NCBI RefSeq assembly: GCF_900095205.1
Contig: NZ_LT606951.1
Coordinates: 1,488,001-1,552,000 of the forward strand
Direction of reading: 5' to 3'
Length of the DNA: 64,000 bases
DNA from: Polynucleobacter necessarius
GTDB lineage: Bacteria > Pseudomonadota > Gammaproteobacteria > Burkholderiales > Burkholderiaceae
The translations under genes were made by a program, and so were the position numbers. Within the stretch, counting starts at the first letter, position 1. Each line of letters begins with the position of its first letter. This document shows, in pieces, positions 55,956 to 64,000 of the stretch. Below the pieces are notes generated by a model. It ran no database searches. It saw only the letters and a list, made by a program, of their open reading frames with translations, and was not told the origin of the DNA.

Positions 55956-56236
55956 TTGACTTGGCTTGTTTACCTACTAGAATGCGCTGACGGCACCTAC
56001 TACGCCGGCATCGCTAACTAACCGTCTAGAACACCGCTTGGAAGCCCATAATTCGGGCCAAGGTGCTCGTTACACAAGATCTCGTCGACCCAGTGATCCT
56101 TCTGGCCACACAGGAGCACCCGGCTCGATCAGAGGCATCCAAGGCAGAGATCAAATTAAAGCAACTGCCCAGATCAGAGAAGTTGGCATTCTTTAAAAGT
56201 ACAAGCGTCACCATGAAAACAAAAACCACCCCGTAG
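55956..56236 (+). pseudogene. GIY-YIG nuclease-domain protein (YhbQ/UPF0213-like), frameshifted
   Basis: A small GIY-YIG protein broken into three short frames. The first frame reads LTWLVYLLECADGTYYAGI; a shift near 56014-56018 leads to NRLEHRLEAHNSGQGARYTR; a shift near 56096 leads to VILLATQEHPARSEASKAEI and KLKQLPRSEKLAFFKSTS, ending at TAG 56234-56236. The start appears to be TTG 55956, possibly a degraded ATG. Family function is uncertain (DNA-related). Because of the short frames it is easy to miss. Confidence 0.8.
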
Positions 56237-56243
56237 GGTGGTT
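56214..56243 (-). terminator. Rho-independent terminator for the esterase transcript
   Basis: On the minus strand AACCACCC pairs perfectly with GGGTGGTT around a 4-base loop (stem 56224-56243), followed by TTTTTGTTTTC. It lies about 55 bases after the carboxylesterase stop and overlaps the 3' end of the GIY-YIG pseudogene on the other strand. Confidence 0.8.
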
Positions 56244-56297
56244 AATTTGTGATTTACTCAACTGTCAGAAGCCCACTAGAAGGCACCTTTTATGCGC

Positions 56298-57961
56298 TCA
56301 AGCGCATAGATTTCCCTTAAAGTGCAGAGCTTGATAGGCAATGCGATCTTTAAATAGGCCTGTAATCGTCTCTTGGCCATAAGAAAAGTTCTCATGACAT
56401 CTGCATTCATGTTGTAGATTGGCCAATTTACCTGACCCACAACATTGGGATTTCCTGTTTTTGCAAACGCCGCCCCAACTTATAGACATTTTTTCAGACA
56501 ACGCCTGATCTTGCGGATTATTTTTATCCACAATTGGTACCCAATCTTTTGGCCAAGTATGTGTCTTTTTGAACTCAGCGACATCTTTTTCAATTCGAGC
56601 GCACTGGTTCATGCCTGTTAAAGGCTGCTTGGGCGCTTGAGGCATGAGTTCTAGGCTGCCAAACACATATGGAATTTCGTATGTATGGGGGGGCGCCCGG
56701 CAAAGAGTCACGAATATTTTGAGTTAAATAATCATAGTAATAGGCATAACCAGGAACAATGCCGTTCATGCTATTGGCCAGTAATTTTGTACTCGCCCGG
56801 AACATGAGATCTTGAATCACAAAAGAATTCAAAATACATTTGTCTTTTACGCCTGAGTACAACTGCTCAATAATTTTTGGATCCTCTTTGACTTGCTTTA
56901 GGAATACATCCAATGCAGGCGCTCACCAGGCAACATGAAATCACTATCAAATGAGTTTATACCAATCATGAAAGACACTTTAGCTTGCTTACCGGCAGCA
57001 AACAAAGGAATTGGATCGCCCTTGATTATTTGACCATCCACAAAAGCGCCGCCAAACTCACCAGCATAATAAGAGCTTCCATTTAGAACTAACTTTTGAA
57101 CCGGCAACTTTCGCAATTCCGTCAAAGAGTTCGCATCAAGCGAAGACATATATTTGGCTCCAATATCAACCTCTGGGGTTAAGCCAAGACGTTGCTCAGT
57201 CATACCACGCAGTGGACGCTGCTGAGCACTTTGGGCAATCACCTTATGGAATAGACCCCGAGCAGCATCAGAAACCATCAGCCACGTCACACTTCTACCA
57301 CCAGCAGATTGACCAAATATCGTGATATTATTGGGATCACCACCGAAGGCTTCGATATTCTTTTTAACCCACTTAAGAGAAGCAATTTGATCCATGGTGC
57401 CGTAGTTACCGACCGGCTCACCCTTTGCTTTTATTTTAATTCTTTCGTAGCAAAGAATCCCAATGAGCCTAAACGATATTCCACCGTCACCACGATGACA
57501 CCATTTTTGATCAAATTGATTGGCGTGAATTGCGGATCTCTAGTACCGTCAACAACCAATCCACCACCATGAATCCAAACCATCACTGGTAAATTTTTGC
57601 CAGGCTTGGTAGGCGCATAAACATTTAACTTGAGACAGTCTTCACTACCTGGAAGACCAAGGCCAGTACTAATATTTTTAATAAACTGTTGTGGACATGA
57701 TTCACCAAACTTGCTAGCATCCCGCACGCCACTCCAAGGTAGTGCCTGTTGCGGAGGACGCCAACGCAAATTACCCACAGGGGGAGCAGCATAAGGAATT
57801 CCCTTAAATACATTCATGTTGTATTCAACAGTCCCTTGAAGAGAGCCTGTATCAACCTTTGCTGTTGGCCTCTCTACAGCAAAAGCATTGATCGCTATGT
57901 AACTCAAAATGAGTGCTATTACCTTTTTCGTTCGCAATTTCCTAAGTCCAAAAATCATCAT
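56298..57961 (-). pseudogene. Type-B carboxylesterase (pNB-esterase-like), frameshifted
   Basis: An alpha/beta hydrolase of the carboxylesterase-B family, probably secreted: ATG 57961, then a hydrophobic signal-like segment (KVIALILSYIAINAFAVE). The family start FKGIPYAAPPVGNLRWRPPQ and oxyanion motif VMVWIHGGGLVVDGT are seen. A shift near 57430 precedes MDQIASLKWVKKNIEAFGGD and the nucleophile elbow IFGQSAGGRSV. Further shifts fall near 56905, 56690 and 56460. The end is TGA 56298-56300. Four lesions. Confidence 0.88.
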
Positions 57962-57989
57962 GTATTCAGTGAATTTCAAAATTAAATTG

Positions 57990-58449
57990 TTACTTTTTCT
58001 TCCAACGAGCCATTGCAGCATCATCAGTAACGCGTGCGTCCACCCAACGAGTGCCATAAGGGGTCTCTTCTTTTTTCCAAAATGGAGCGGCGGTTTTGAG
58101 GTAATCCATAATGAACTCACACGCAGCAAAAGCTTCACCTCGATGCGCACACTAGTAACCGCAACAAGAACAATCTGGTCTTCTGAAAGCAGAGGACCTA
58201 CACGCTGAATGACTAATGTTTGGTAAACATCCCATCGTGATTTAGCAGCAATCAAAATTTCCTCTAAAGCTTTTTCAGTCATGCCTGGATAATGCTCAAG
58301 GGTCATGGCCTTGACTTGGCCACCGTCATTCAGATCGTGAACCGTACCCAAAAAAGAAACGACTGCACCCACTCTCGAGGGTCATCTTTCCGAAGCGCTG
58401 CAATTTCAGCACTAAGGTCAAAATCATCTTCTTGTATTCGGGTTGGCAC
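57990..58449 (-). pseudogene. moaE: Molybdopterin synthase catalytic subunit MoaE, frameshifted
   Basis: MoaE adds two sulfurs to cPMP using MoaD thiocarboxylate. GTG 58449 begins PTRIQEDDFDLSAEIAALRK; a shift near 58383 leads to GAVVSFLGTVHDLNDGGQV. A second shift near 58155 breaks TSVHRGEAFAACEFIMDYLK. The expected C-terminal end KKEETPYGTRWVDARVTDD runs to TAA 57990-57992. Two lesions. Downstream of moaD by one base. Confidence 0.9.
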
Positions 58450-58450
58450 A

Positions 58451-58708
58451 CTAGCCCTCAGTAACTGACGGAAAGAAAGCCACTTCAGCACCTTCTTGTA
58501 AGGCGGTATTTGGATCAACCATCTGATGATTGAGCGCACAGCGCAACACTTTTCCATTACCCAAAACATCTGACCAAGGAGCGCCACGCTCGACAAGGTG
58601 ATTCCTCAGATCCGCAATGGTTTTTACAGCCTCAGGAAGCGTAATGTCTTCTTGAGATACCCCAAGAGCTTCACGTAATGAGGCAAAGAATCGTAATTCG
58701 AGTTTCAT
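58451..58708 (-). CDS. moaD: Molybdopterin synthase sulfur carrier MoaD with altered C-terminus (Glu-Gly instead of Gly-Gly)
   Basis: 85-residue ubiquitin-like protein starting MKLELRFFASLREALGVSQE. The family ends in Gly-Gly, the site of thiocarboxylate formation. Here the last codons read GTT ACT GAG GGC TAG, so the end is VTEG. A GGG-to-GAG change would explain it. The frame is open, but the change should block activation by MoeB, so function is doubtful. Its ATG overlaps the moeA stop. Confidence 0.88.
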   Translation of the reverse strand: MKLELRFFASLREALGVSQEDITLPEAVKTIADLRNHLVERGAPWSDVLGNGKVLRCALNHQMVDPNTALQEGAEVAFFPSVTEG

Positions 58709-59970
58709 AGACTAATCGTAAACCGATTATTTGAGGAGCGCGCATCAAAGGGGATGTATTTAACAAAATCCCCAACTTTAATTGGTTGATTTGGCGGGCA
58801 GTCGACCAAACCACCGCCCCAAGAGGCGCTAGTGAGTACGCCAGAACTTTGATTAGGAAATAAATCTAGCCCGTCTTGATCATTTATTTTGACGCGTAAG
58901 AATTCGTTACGTCGATCGGCTTTTATCCAATCAAAGTCAGCGCGCATTAAATACGATTGGGTCGGCTTAGTTTCGCGTCCTTGTAATTTCAAAATAAAGG
59001 GGCGAACAAACAAGAGGAAAGTCACAAAACTAGAAACAGGATTACCGGGTAAGCCAATAAACCATGCCTCACCATCCTTTGGTTCATTTGATTTGCGTAC
59101 TGCGCCAAAAGCAAGGGGTTTGCCTGGCTTTATTGCAATCTGCCACAGATCTAATCTACCCTCTGCAGTCACTGCTGGTTTGATATGACCCTCTTCGCCA
59201 ACCGATACACCGCCTGAGGTAATAATCAGATCATGTGGTCTTTGTTTGCCTTGCGTAGCGCCTCACGCGTTGCTTCTAATCGATCAGGAACGATGCCTAG
59301 ATCCGTCGCGTCGCACCCTAAGGATTTAAGGCAGGCTAACAAGGTATCGCGATTCGAGTTATAAATGCCGCCTGGTTTTAATGGCTCCCCCGGGAGAGCT
59401 AACTCATCACCCGTAAAAAATGCAGCCACTTTGACTCAACGCTTCACATTCAGATAGATTAGCCCTGCAGATGCAGCCACACCTAATTCTTGTGGACGTA
59501 AAAAGGTGCCAGCAGTAAGAGCCGTTTTGCCTGCTGTTAGATCTTCACCTCTACGACGAATCCACTGACCCGATATCGGCGCAATATTTAATGGTCACTT
59601 GATCTGTGTGACCTTCTACGGTGCAGTCCTCTTGCATCACTACTGCATCAGCACGGTGGGATAGGGGCACCCGTAAAAATTCTGGCAGCAGTACCTGGCT
59701 CTAACTCCACCCCCATTGAGCCTGCAGGAATACGTTGAGCGATTCTTAATGTTTTTCCTGATGAAGCAGTATCAGCGCAACGAACGGCATAACCATCCAT
59801 GGAAGTATTGTTCAATGGAGGAGCGCATCCACCAGACTATTCACATTCTCAGCAAGAATACGGCTCAAACCAGCCTGCAAAGGAACCTTCTCGCTCTCAA
59901 TTACAGCTACTGCATGAGAGAGTAAATGATCTAGTGCCTGTTGCGCACTCAACATTGGTGGCTTAGTCAT
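58705..59970 (-). pseudogene. moeA: Molybdopterin molybdenumtransferase MoeA, multiply frameshifted
   Basis: MoeA inserts molybdenum into molybdopterin. ATG 59970 opens TKPPMLSAQQALDHLLSHAV. Later frames contain NNTSMDGYAVRCADT, FTGAPIP-like sequence, FFTGDELALPGEPLKPGGIY, LIITSGGVSVGEEG, IKPGKPLAFGAVRK and LPGNPVSSFVTFLLFVRP. The final 155 residues are open to TGA 58705-58707. Several frameshifts lie between 59180 and 59700 and nonsense codons occur in the restored frames. Confidence 0.9.
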
Positions 59971-60010
59971 GAGATGAATAGGCGGAGCTTAAAATTTTGA
60001 CTAAAAGAAA

Positions 60011-61453
60011 TTAACCAAGATGCGTGGCGATGAAATTCTTAACTTGGTTCACATCGGCATCAATATTCTCAACACGCTGAGGCTTAGACTTAATGTCTTT
60101 AAAAGCAGGCGGGCATTCAGCAGGACGACCCAAGGCTAGCTCGATTGTCTCTTCAAACTTAATAGGCAATGCCGTTTCGAGAACAATCATGGGAATACCG
60201 GCCTGTAAGTGCTCACGTGCAACCTTTACACCATCTGCAGTGTGCGTATCAATCATTACGCCGTAGCGTTGATCAATGTCTCGAATGGTTTCTAAGCGAT
60301 TCTCATGAGTACTGCGACCAGATTGGAATCCGTACTTACCAAGATCTTTGAAAACAGCATCATTAGAGATATCAAAGCCACCAGTCTCATCCACTTGTTT
60401 AAACATTCCAACGGTAGCTTGATCATCTTGACCCATGAAATCAAATACGAAACGCTCAAAGTTGCTTACTTTAGAGATGTCCATTGAAGGGCTCGAGGTA
60501 TGCAATGTCTCAGTTGACTTACGTGCTCGGTAAACGCCAGTTCGGAAGAACTCATCAAGCACATCATTCTCATTGGTTGCCACAACCAGATGCTCAATTG
60601 GTAATCCCATCATGCGAGCGATATGCCCGGCACATACATTCCCAAAATTACCGGAAGGAACTGTAAATGAAACCTTCTCATTACTCGACTTAGTCGCCAA
60701 GAGATATCCTTGGAAGTAATATACTACTTGGGCAACTACGCGACCCCAGTTAATCGAGTTCACCGTACCAATTTGGTTCTTCGCTTTAAAGGCATGGTCA
60801 TTGCTGACAGCCTTCACAATATCTTGGCAATCGTCGAATACTCCAGCTACCGCCAAGTTGAAAATATTGGGGTCCTGCAAAGAATACATTTGAGCGGACT
60901 GAAACGCACTCATCTTGCCACGAGGTGAAAGCATGAATATTTTTACACCCTCTTTGCCACGCATTGCATATTCAGCTGCGCTGCCAGTATCGCCAGAGGT
61001 AGCACCTAAAATATTGAGCTGTTGGCCTTTTTTCTTGAGAGCATATTCAAAGAGATTACCTAGCAATTGCATTGCCATATCTTTGAATGCTAAGGTTGGG
61101 CCATTTGATAGACTTAAAAGACCAATGCGCGTGCCATGCTCTTCACCCAGCCAATGCAAAGGCGTAATGTCTTTGGCATTATCTTGCGGACGGCCATTGC
61201 AATAGACCTGCTCGGTATATGTTTTACGCAAGAGAGCGCGTAACTCTGCCTCAGGAATATCGTCGCAATACAAACTGAGCACTTCATAAGCCAAATCAAC
61301 GTATGGCGAACCACGCCAAGAATCTAATTGCGCCGGAGTAACTTTTGGATATTGAACGGGCAAATACAAACCGCCATCAGGCGCCAATCCACCTAACAAA
61401 ATTTCTAAAAAAGATTGTTGTGGGCTATTGCCACGAGTAGATTGGTAACGCAT
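60011..61453 (-). CDS. thrC: Threonine synthase
   Basis: 480 residues. The PLP lysine is in NGPTLAFKDMAMQLLGN and the phosphate loop in SGDTGSAAEYAMRG. The long form typical of proteobacteria. It converts phosphohomoserine to threonine. Open; 23 bases after hom. Confidence 0.96.
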   Translation of the reverse strand: MRYQSTRGNSPQQSFLEILLGGLAPDGGLYLPVQYPKVTPAQLDSWRGSPYVDLAYEVLSLYCDDIPEAELRALLRKTYTEQVYCNGRPQDNAKDITPLHWLGEEHGTRIGLLSLSNGPTLAFKDMAMQLLGNLFEYALKKKGQQLNILGATSGDTGSAAEYAMRGKEGVKIFMLSPRGKMSAFQSAQMYSLQDPNIFNLAVAGVFDDCQDIVKAVSNDHAFKAKNQIGTVNSINWGRVVAQVVYYFQGYLLATKSSNEKVSFTVPSGNFGNVCAGHIARMMGLPIEHLVVATNENDVLDEFFRTGVYRARKSTETLHTSSPSMDISKVSNFERFVFDFMGQDDQATVGMFKQVDETGGFDISNDAVFKDLGKYGFQSGRSTHENRLETIRDIDQRYGVMIDTHTADGVKVAREHLQAGIPMIVLETALPIKFEETIELALGRPAECPPAFKDIKSKPQRVENIDADVNQVKNFIATHLG

Positions 61454-61476
61454 GTATTTTGCTAAATTTTACTTAA

Positions 61477-62787
61477 TTAAGACAGATTTTCTAAACGGAT
61501 CTTCACCACTTCACCTGCAACAGTCTTGAGATTTTGAATCTCTTTAATTGCGGCAAGCATGTTCTTCTCTTTGGTCTCGTGAGTCAAAACTACTAAATCA
61601 GTTTGACTCTCACCCTCGTTTGCTTCTTTTTGCAAGAGCGCATCGATTGAAACACCATGTGAAGCCAAAATCTTGGTGATATCAGCTAGTACACCAGCTT
61701 GATCTGCTACGCGCATACGTAAGTAGTAACTGGTGGTGATTTCTCCAATCGGCAACACTGGGGTATCTTGAACTGCATCTGGCTGGAAAGCCAAGTAAGG
61801 AACACGATGTTCAGGATCAGCACTGAGCAAGCGAGTGATATCAACCAGGTCTGCGATTACTGCAGAAGCCGTTGGCTCTGAGCCAGCACCTTTACCGTAA
61901 TACAAAGTAGTGCCAACCACATCACCAAATACCTGCACGGCATTCATAGCGCCTTCTACGTTTGCAATCAGACGTTTCGAAGGAATTAAGGTTGGGTGCA
62001 CGCGCAATTCAACACCGATTGCAGTTTTCTTGGCAATACCGAGCAACTTAATGCGATAGCCCAACTGCTCAGCATAACGAATATCAATCGCAGCAAATTT
62101 TGTAATACCCTCTACGTGTGCTTTTTCAAATTGCATTGGAATACCAAATGCAATCGCACTCATGATGGTTGCTTTATGAGCTGCATCAACCCCTTCGATA
62201 TCAAAGGTAGGGTCTGTCTCAGCATAACCTAAGCGCTGCGCTTCTTTTAAAACGGTTTCAAAATCTAATCCTTTGTCACGCATTTCTGACAAGATGAAGT
62301 TGGTTGTACCGTTAATGATGCCGGCTATCCATTCAATACGATTTGCAGTTAAGCCTTCGCGCAGAGCCTTAATAATTGGAATACCGCCAGCAACTGCAGC
62401 TTCGAAAGCAACCATGACACCTTTAGCATGAGCAGCTTTAAAAATCTCATTACCATGTACTGCGATCAGCGCCTTATTGGCTGTAACAACATGCTTACCA
62501 GCAGCAATTGCCTCTAGCACCAAGTCTTTAGCAATACCATAACCACCAATCAACTCAACAACGATGTCAATCTCAGGATTGTTAATCACCGCACGCGCAT
62601 CGCTCACTACTTGAGCACAGTCTTTTACCAACTCTTTTGCGCGCTTGACATTTAAGTCGGCAACAGTATTAATTCGAATGCCGCGCCCAGCACGACGGGT
62701 TATTTCATCTTGGTTACGTTCGAGAACAGTGAATACGCCACCACCAACGGTGCCAATACCTAATAGACCTACTTGAATCGGTTTCAT
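61477..62787 (-). CDS. hom: Homoserine dehydrogenase
   Basis: 436 residues. The NAD(P)-binding motif GLLGIGTVGGGVFTVLER is at the N-terminus and the catalytic domain contains GIINGTTNFILSEM. A C-terminal ACT domain (YYLRMRVADQAGVLADITKI) provides feedback control by threonine. The ATG overlaps the upstream aminotransferase stop, so alaA-hom-thrC form an operon. Open. Confidence 0.96.
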   Translation of the reverse strand: MKPIQVGLLGIGTVGGGVFTVLERNQDEITRRAGRGIRINTVADLNVKRAKELVKDCAQVVSDARAVINNPEIDIVVELIGGYGIAKDLVLEAIAAGKHVVTANKALIAVHGNEIFKAAHAKGVMVAFEAAVAGGIPIIKALREGLTANRIEWIAGIINGTTNFILSEMRDKGLDFETVLKEAQRLGYAETDPTFDIEGVDAAHKATIMSAIAFGIPMQFEKAHVEGITKFAAIDIRYAEQLGYRIKLLGIAKKTAIGVELRVHPTLIPSKRLIANVEGAMNAVQVFGDVVGTTLYYGKGAGSEPTASAVIADLVDITRLLSADPEHRVPYLAFQPDAVQDTPVLPIGEITTSYYLRMRVADQAGVLADITKILASHGVSIDALLQKEANEGESQTDLVVLTHETKEKNMLAAIKEIQNLKTVAGEVVKIRLENLS

Positions 62788-64000
62788 GATGCCTTTACTA
62801 CAGTTGAAGAAGCCTTACGGCCTTGTTTATTACGATAACGCTCCAGAAAGCGTGCAAGGCGGCCAATGGCTTCCTTCAACACATCTTCGTGAGGCAAGAA
62901 CACTACGCGGAAATGATCAGGCTTACCCCAGTTAAAACCAGAGCCCTGTACTAACAACACTTTTTCTTCTTTCAAAAGATCGGCAACAAATTGTTGATCA
63001 TCCTCAATGGGATAAACCTCAGGATCCAATCTTGGAAATAAATACAAAGCTGATTTTGGCTTCACACAAGTAACGCCAGGAATTTCAATGATGAGTTTCC
63101 ATGCGAGGTCGCGTTGCTTTGCAAGACGACCGCCCTCCCCCACCAAATCATTGATGCTTTGATAGCCGCCGAGCGCAGTCTGGATTGCATACTGACCAGG
63201 CACGTTTGCACAAAGACGCATAGAGGCCAACATATTGAGGCCTTCGATGTAATCGCGCACCATTTCCTTGTCGCCTGATACCACCATCCAGCCAGCGCGG
63301 TAGCCGCAGGAGCGGTAATTCTTGGATAAGCCGTTAAAGGTGATGATGACAACATCAGTAGATAATGAAGCTAATGAAAGATGCTTCTCCCCGTCGTACA
63401 ACATCTTGTCGTAGATTTCATCGGCAAACAGAATCAAACCATGTTCACGGGCAATTTGCGTTAACTCTAGCAATACCTCTTTGGAGTAAATAGCACCTGT
63501 AGGATTGTTGGGATTAATCACCACAATCGCTTTAGTACGAGGCGTAATTTTCTTACGCAGATCATTTAAGTCAGGCGCCCAATCTTTAGATTCATCACAA
63601 AGATAATGCACGGGTGTTCCGCTCGACAAACTCACTGCAGCAGTCCACAGTGGGTAATCTGGCGTCGGCACTAAGACCTCATTACCATCATTCAAGAGTG
63701 CGTTCATTGAGAGTACGATGAGCTCAGAAACACCATTGCCGGTGTACACGTCATCCAAAGCTACGCCTTGAATACCTTTTTCCTGGTAATATTGCATGAT
63801 CGCTTTGCGAGCAGCGAATATCCCTTTGGAGTCAGAATAGGCAGAAGCGTTACTTAAATTTCGAATCATGTCTAACTGAATTTCTTCAGGAGGATCAAAA
63901 CCGAAAACCCCTACGTTTCCGATGTTTAATTTAATGATTTTGTGACCCTCTTCCTCCATGCGCTGAGCAAGCTCGAGCACCGGCCCACGTATGTCATAAC
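62784..64000 (-). CDS. alaA: AlaA-type alanine/valine aminotransferase, 5' end outside the window
   Basis: Class I aminotransferase. The frame is open to the window edge, where YDIRGPVLELAQRMEEEGHK shows the coding region continues upstream. The PLP lysine is in NGLSKNYRSCGYRAGWMV, and the NPNNPTGA motif is present. In E. coli AlaA makes alanine from pyruvate and glutamate. Stop TGA 62784-62786 overlaps hom. In related Burkholderiales this gene precedes hom-thrC. Confidence 0.9.
   Translation of the reverse strand, partial: YDIRGPVLELAQRMEEEGHKIIKLNIGNVGVFGFDPPEEIQLDMIRNLSNASAYSDSKGIFAARKAIMQYYQEKGIQGVALDDVYTGNGVSELIVLSMNALLNDGNEVLVPTPDYPLWTAAVSLSSGTPVHYLCDESKDWAPDLNDLRKKITPRTKAIVVINPNNPTGAIYSKEVLLELTQIAREHGLILFADEIYDKMLYDGEKHLSLASLSTDVVIITFNGLSKNYRSCGYRAGWMVVSGDKEMVRDYIEGLNMLASMRLCANVPGQYAIQTALGGYQSINDLVGEGGRLAKQRDLAWKLIIEIPGVTCVKPKSALYLFPRLDPEVYPIEDDQQFVADLLKEEKVLLVQGSGFNWGKPDHFRVVFLPHEDVLKEAIGRLARFLERYRNKQGRKASSTVVKAS

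Noticed and set aside
56026..56229. 67-codon minus-strand open frame
   Set aside because: It is antisense to the GIY-YIG fragments, which show clear family motifs on the plus strand.

Overview
The window reads as a betaproteobacterial chromosome segment, most likely Burkholderiaceae and close to Polynucleobacter. The reasons are the recognisable proteins, the isc operon order iscR-iscS-iscU-iscA-hscB-hscA-fdx, the uvrB/tyrB divergent pair, the rnfB-nth-DUF1841 run, and the many orphan Bug/TctC binding proteins. No tRNA, rRNA, IS element, phage gene or CRISPR array was seen. The striking property is mosaic decay: about 35 genes are broken by frameshifts, nonsense codons or deletions, while about 27 are fully open. 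Broken genes are accessory or catabolic; open genes are mostly housekeeping. This fits a genome in active reduction, such as an obligate Polynucleobacter symbiont (lifestyle is inference).

Layout. 1-29.6 kb is a decayed sulfur island. It holds a GMC oxidoreductase, an intact TauE-type sulfite exporter, and a sulfoacetate-type route: AMP-forming CoA ligase, CoA-acylating aldehyde dehydrogenase, a Bug binding protein, an IclR regulator, phosphate acetyltransferase, sulfite dehydrogenase SoeABC, and the C-terminal half of sulfoacetaldehyde acetyltransferase Xsc. An aconitase-X pair with its own Bug protein sits inside it. At 17.0-20.5 kb lies a Family 2A encapsulin operon: intact serine acetyltransferase, broken SrpI shell protein, and broken cysteine desulfurase with a long cargo-type N-terminus. 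From 21.7 to 29.6 kb is sulfate uptake and assimilation (sbp intact; cysT, W, A, B, H, D, N all broken).

29.5-39.6 kb is conserved: DUF2325, a cupin, the complete isc operon preceded by a convincing IscR type-1 site, uvrB and tyrB. phaZ (39.7-41.0 kb) is broken; rnfB, nth and DUF1841 (41.0-42.8 kb) are open. 42.8-49.8 kb is a decayed operon with a TRAP transporter (dctPQM), 5-oxoprolinase subunits (fused pxpB-pxpC, pxpA), a ModA-like binding protein and another Bug protein. A HIT protein is open, aceA and an MFS gene are broken, and clpB is intact. 55.9-60.0 kb has a broken GIY-YIG gene, a broken type-B carboxylesterase and a dying molybdenum-cofactor block (moaE, moaD, moeA). 60.0-64.0 kb is open: thrC, hom and the 3' part of an alaA-type aminotransferase.

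Taken together, an ancestor could apparently import an organosulfonate, activate and reduce it to sulfoacetaldehyde, cleave it to acetyl phosphate and sulfite, and oxidise or export the sulfite; assimilate sulfate; and use an encapsulin compartment with a desulfurase for sulfur handling. All of these are inactivated here. The molybdoenzyme and the molybdopterin genes have decayed together. Iron-sulfur cluster assembly, DNA repair, proteostasis and threonine/homoserine synthesis are retained.
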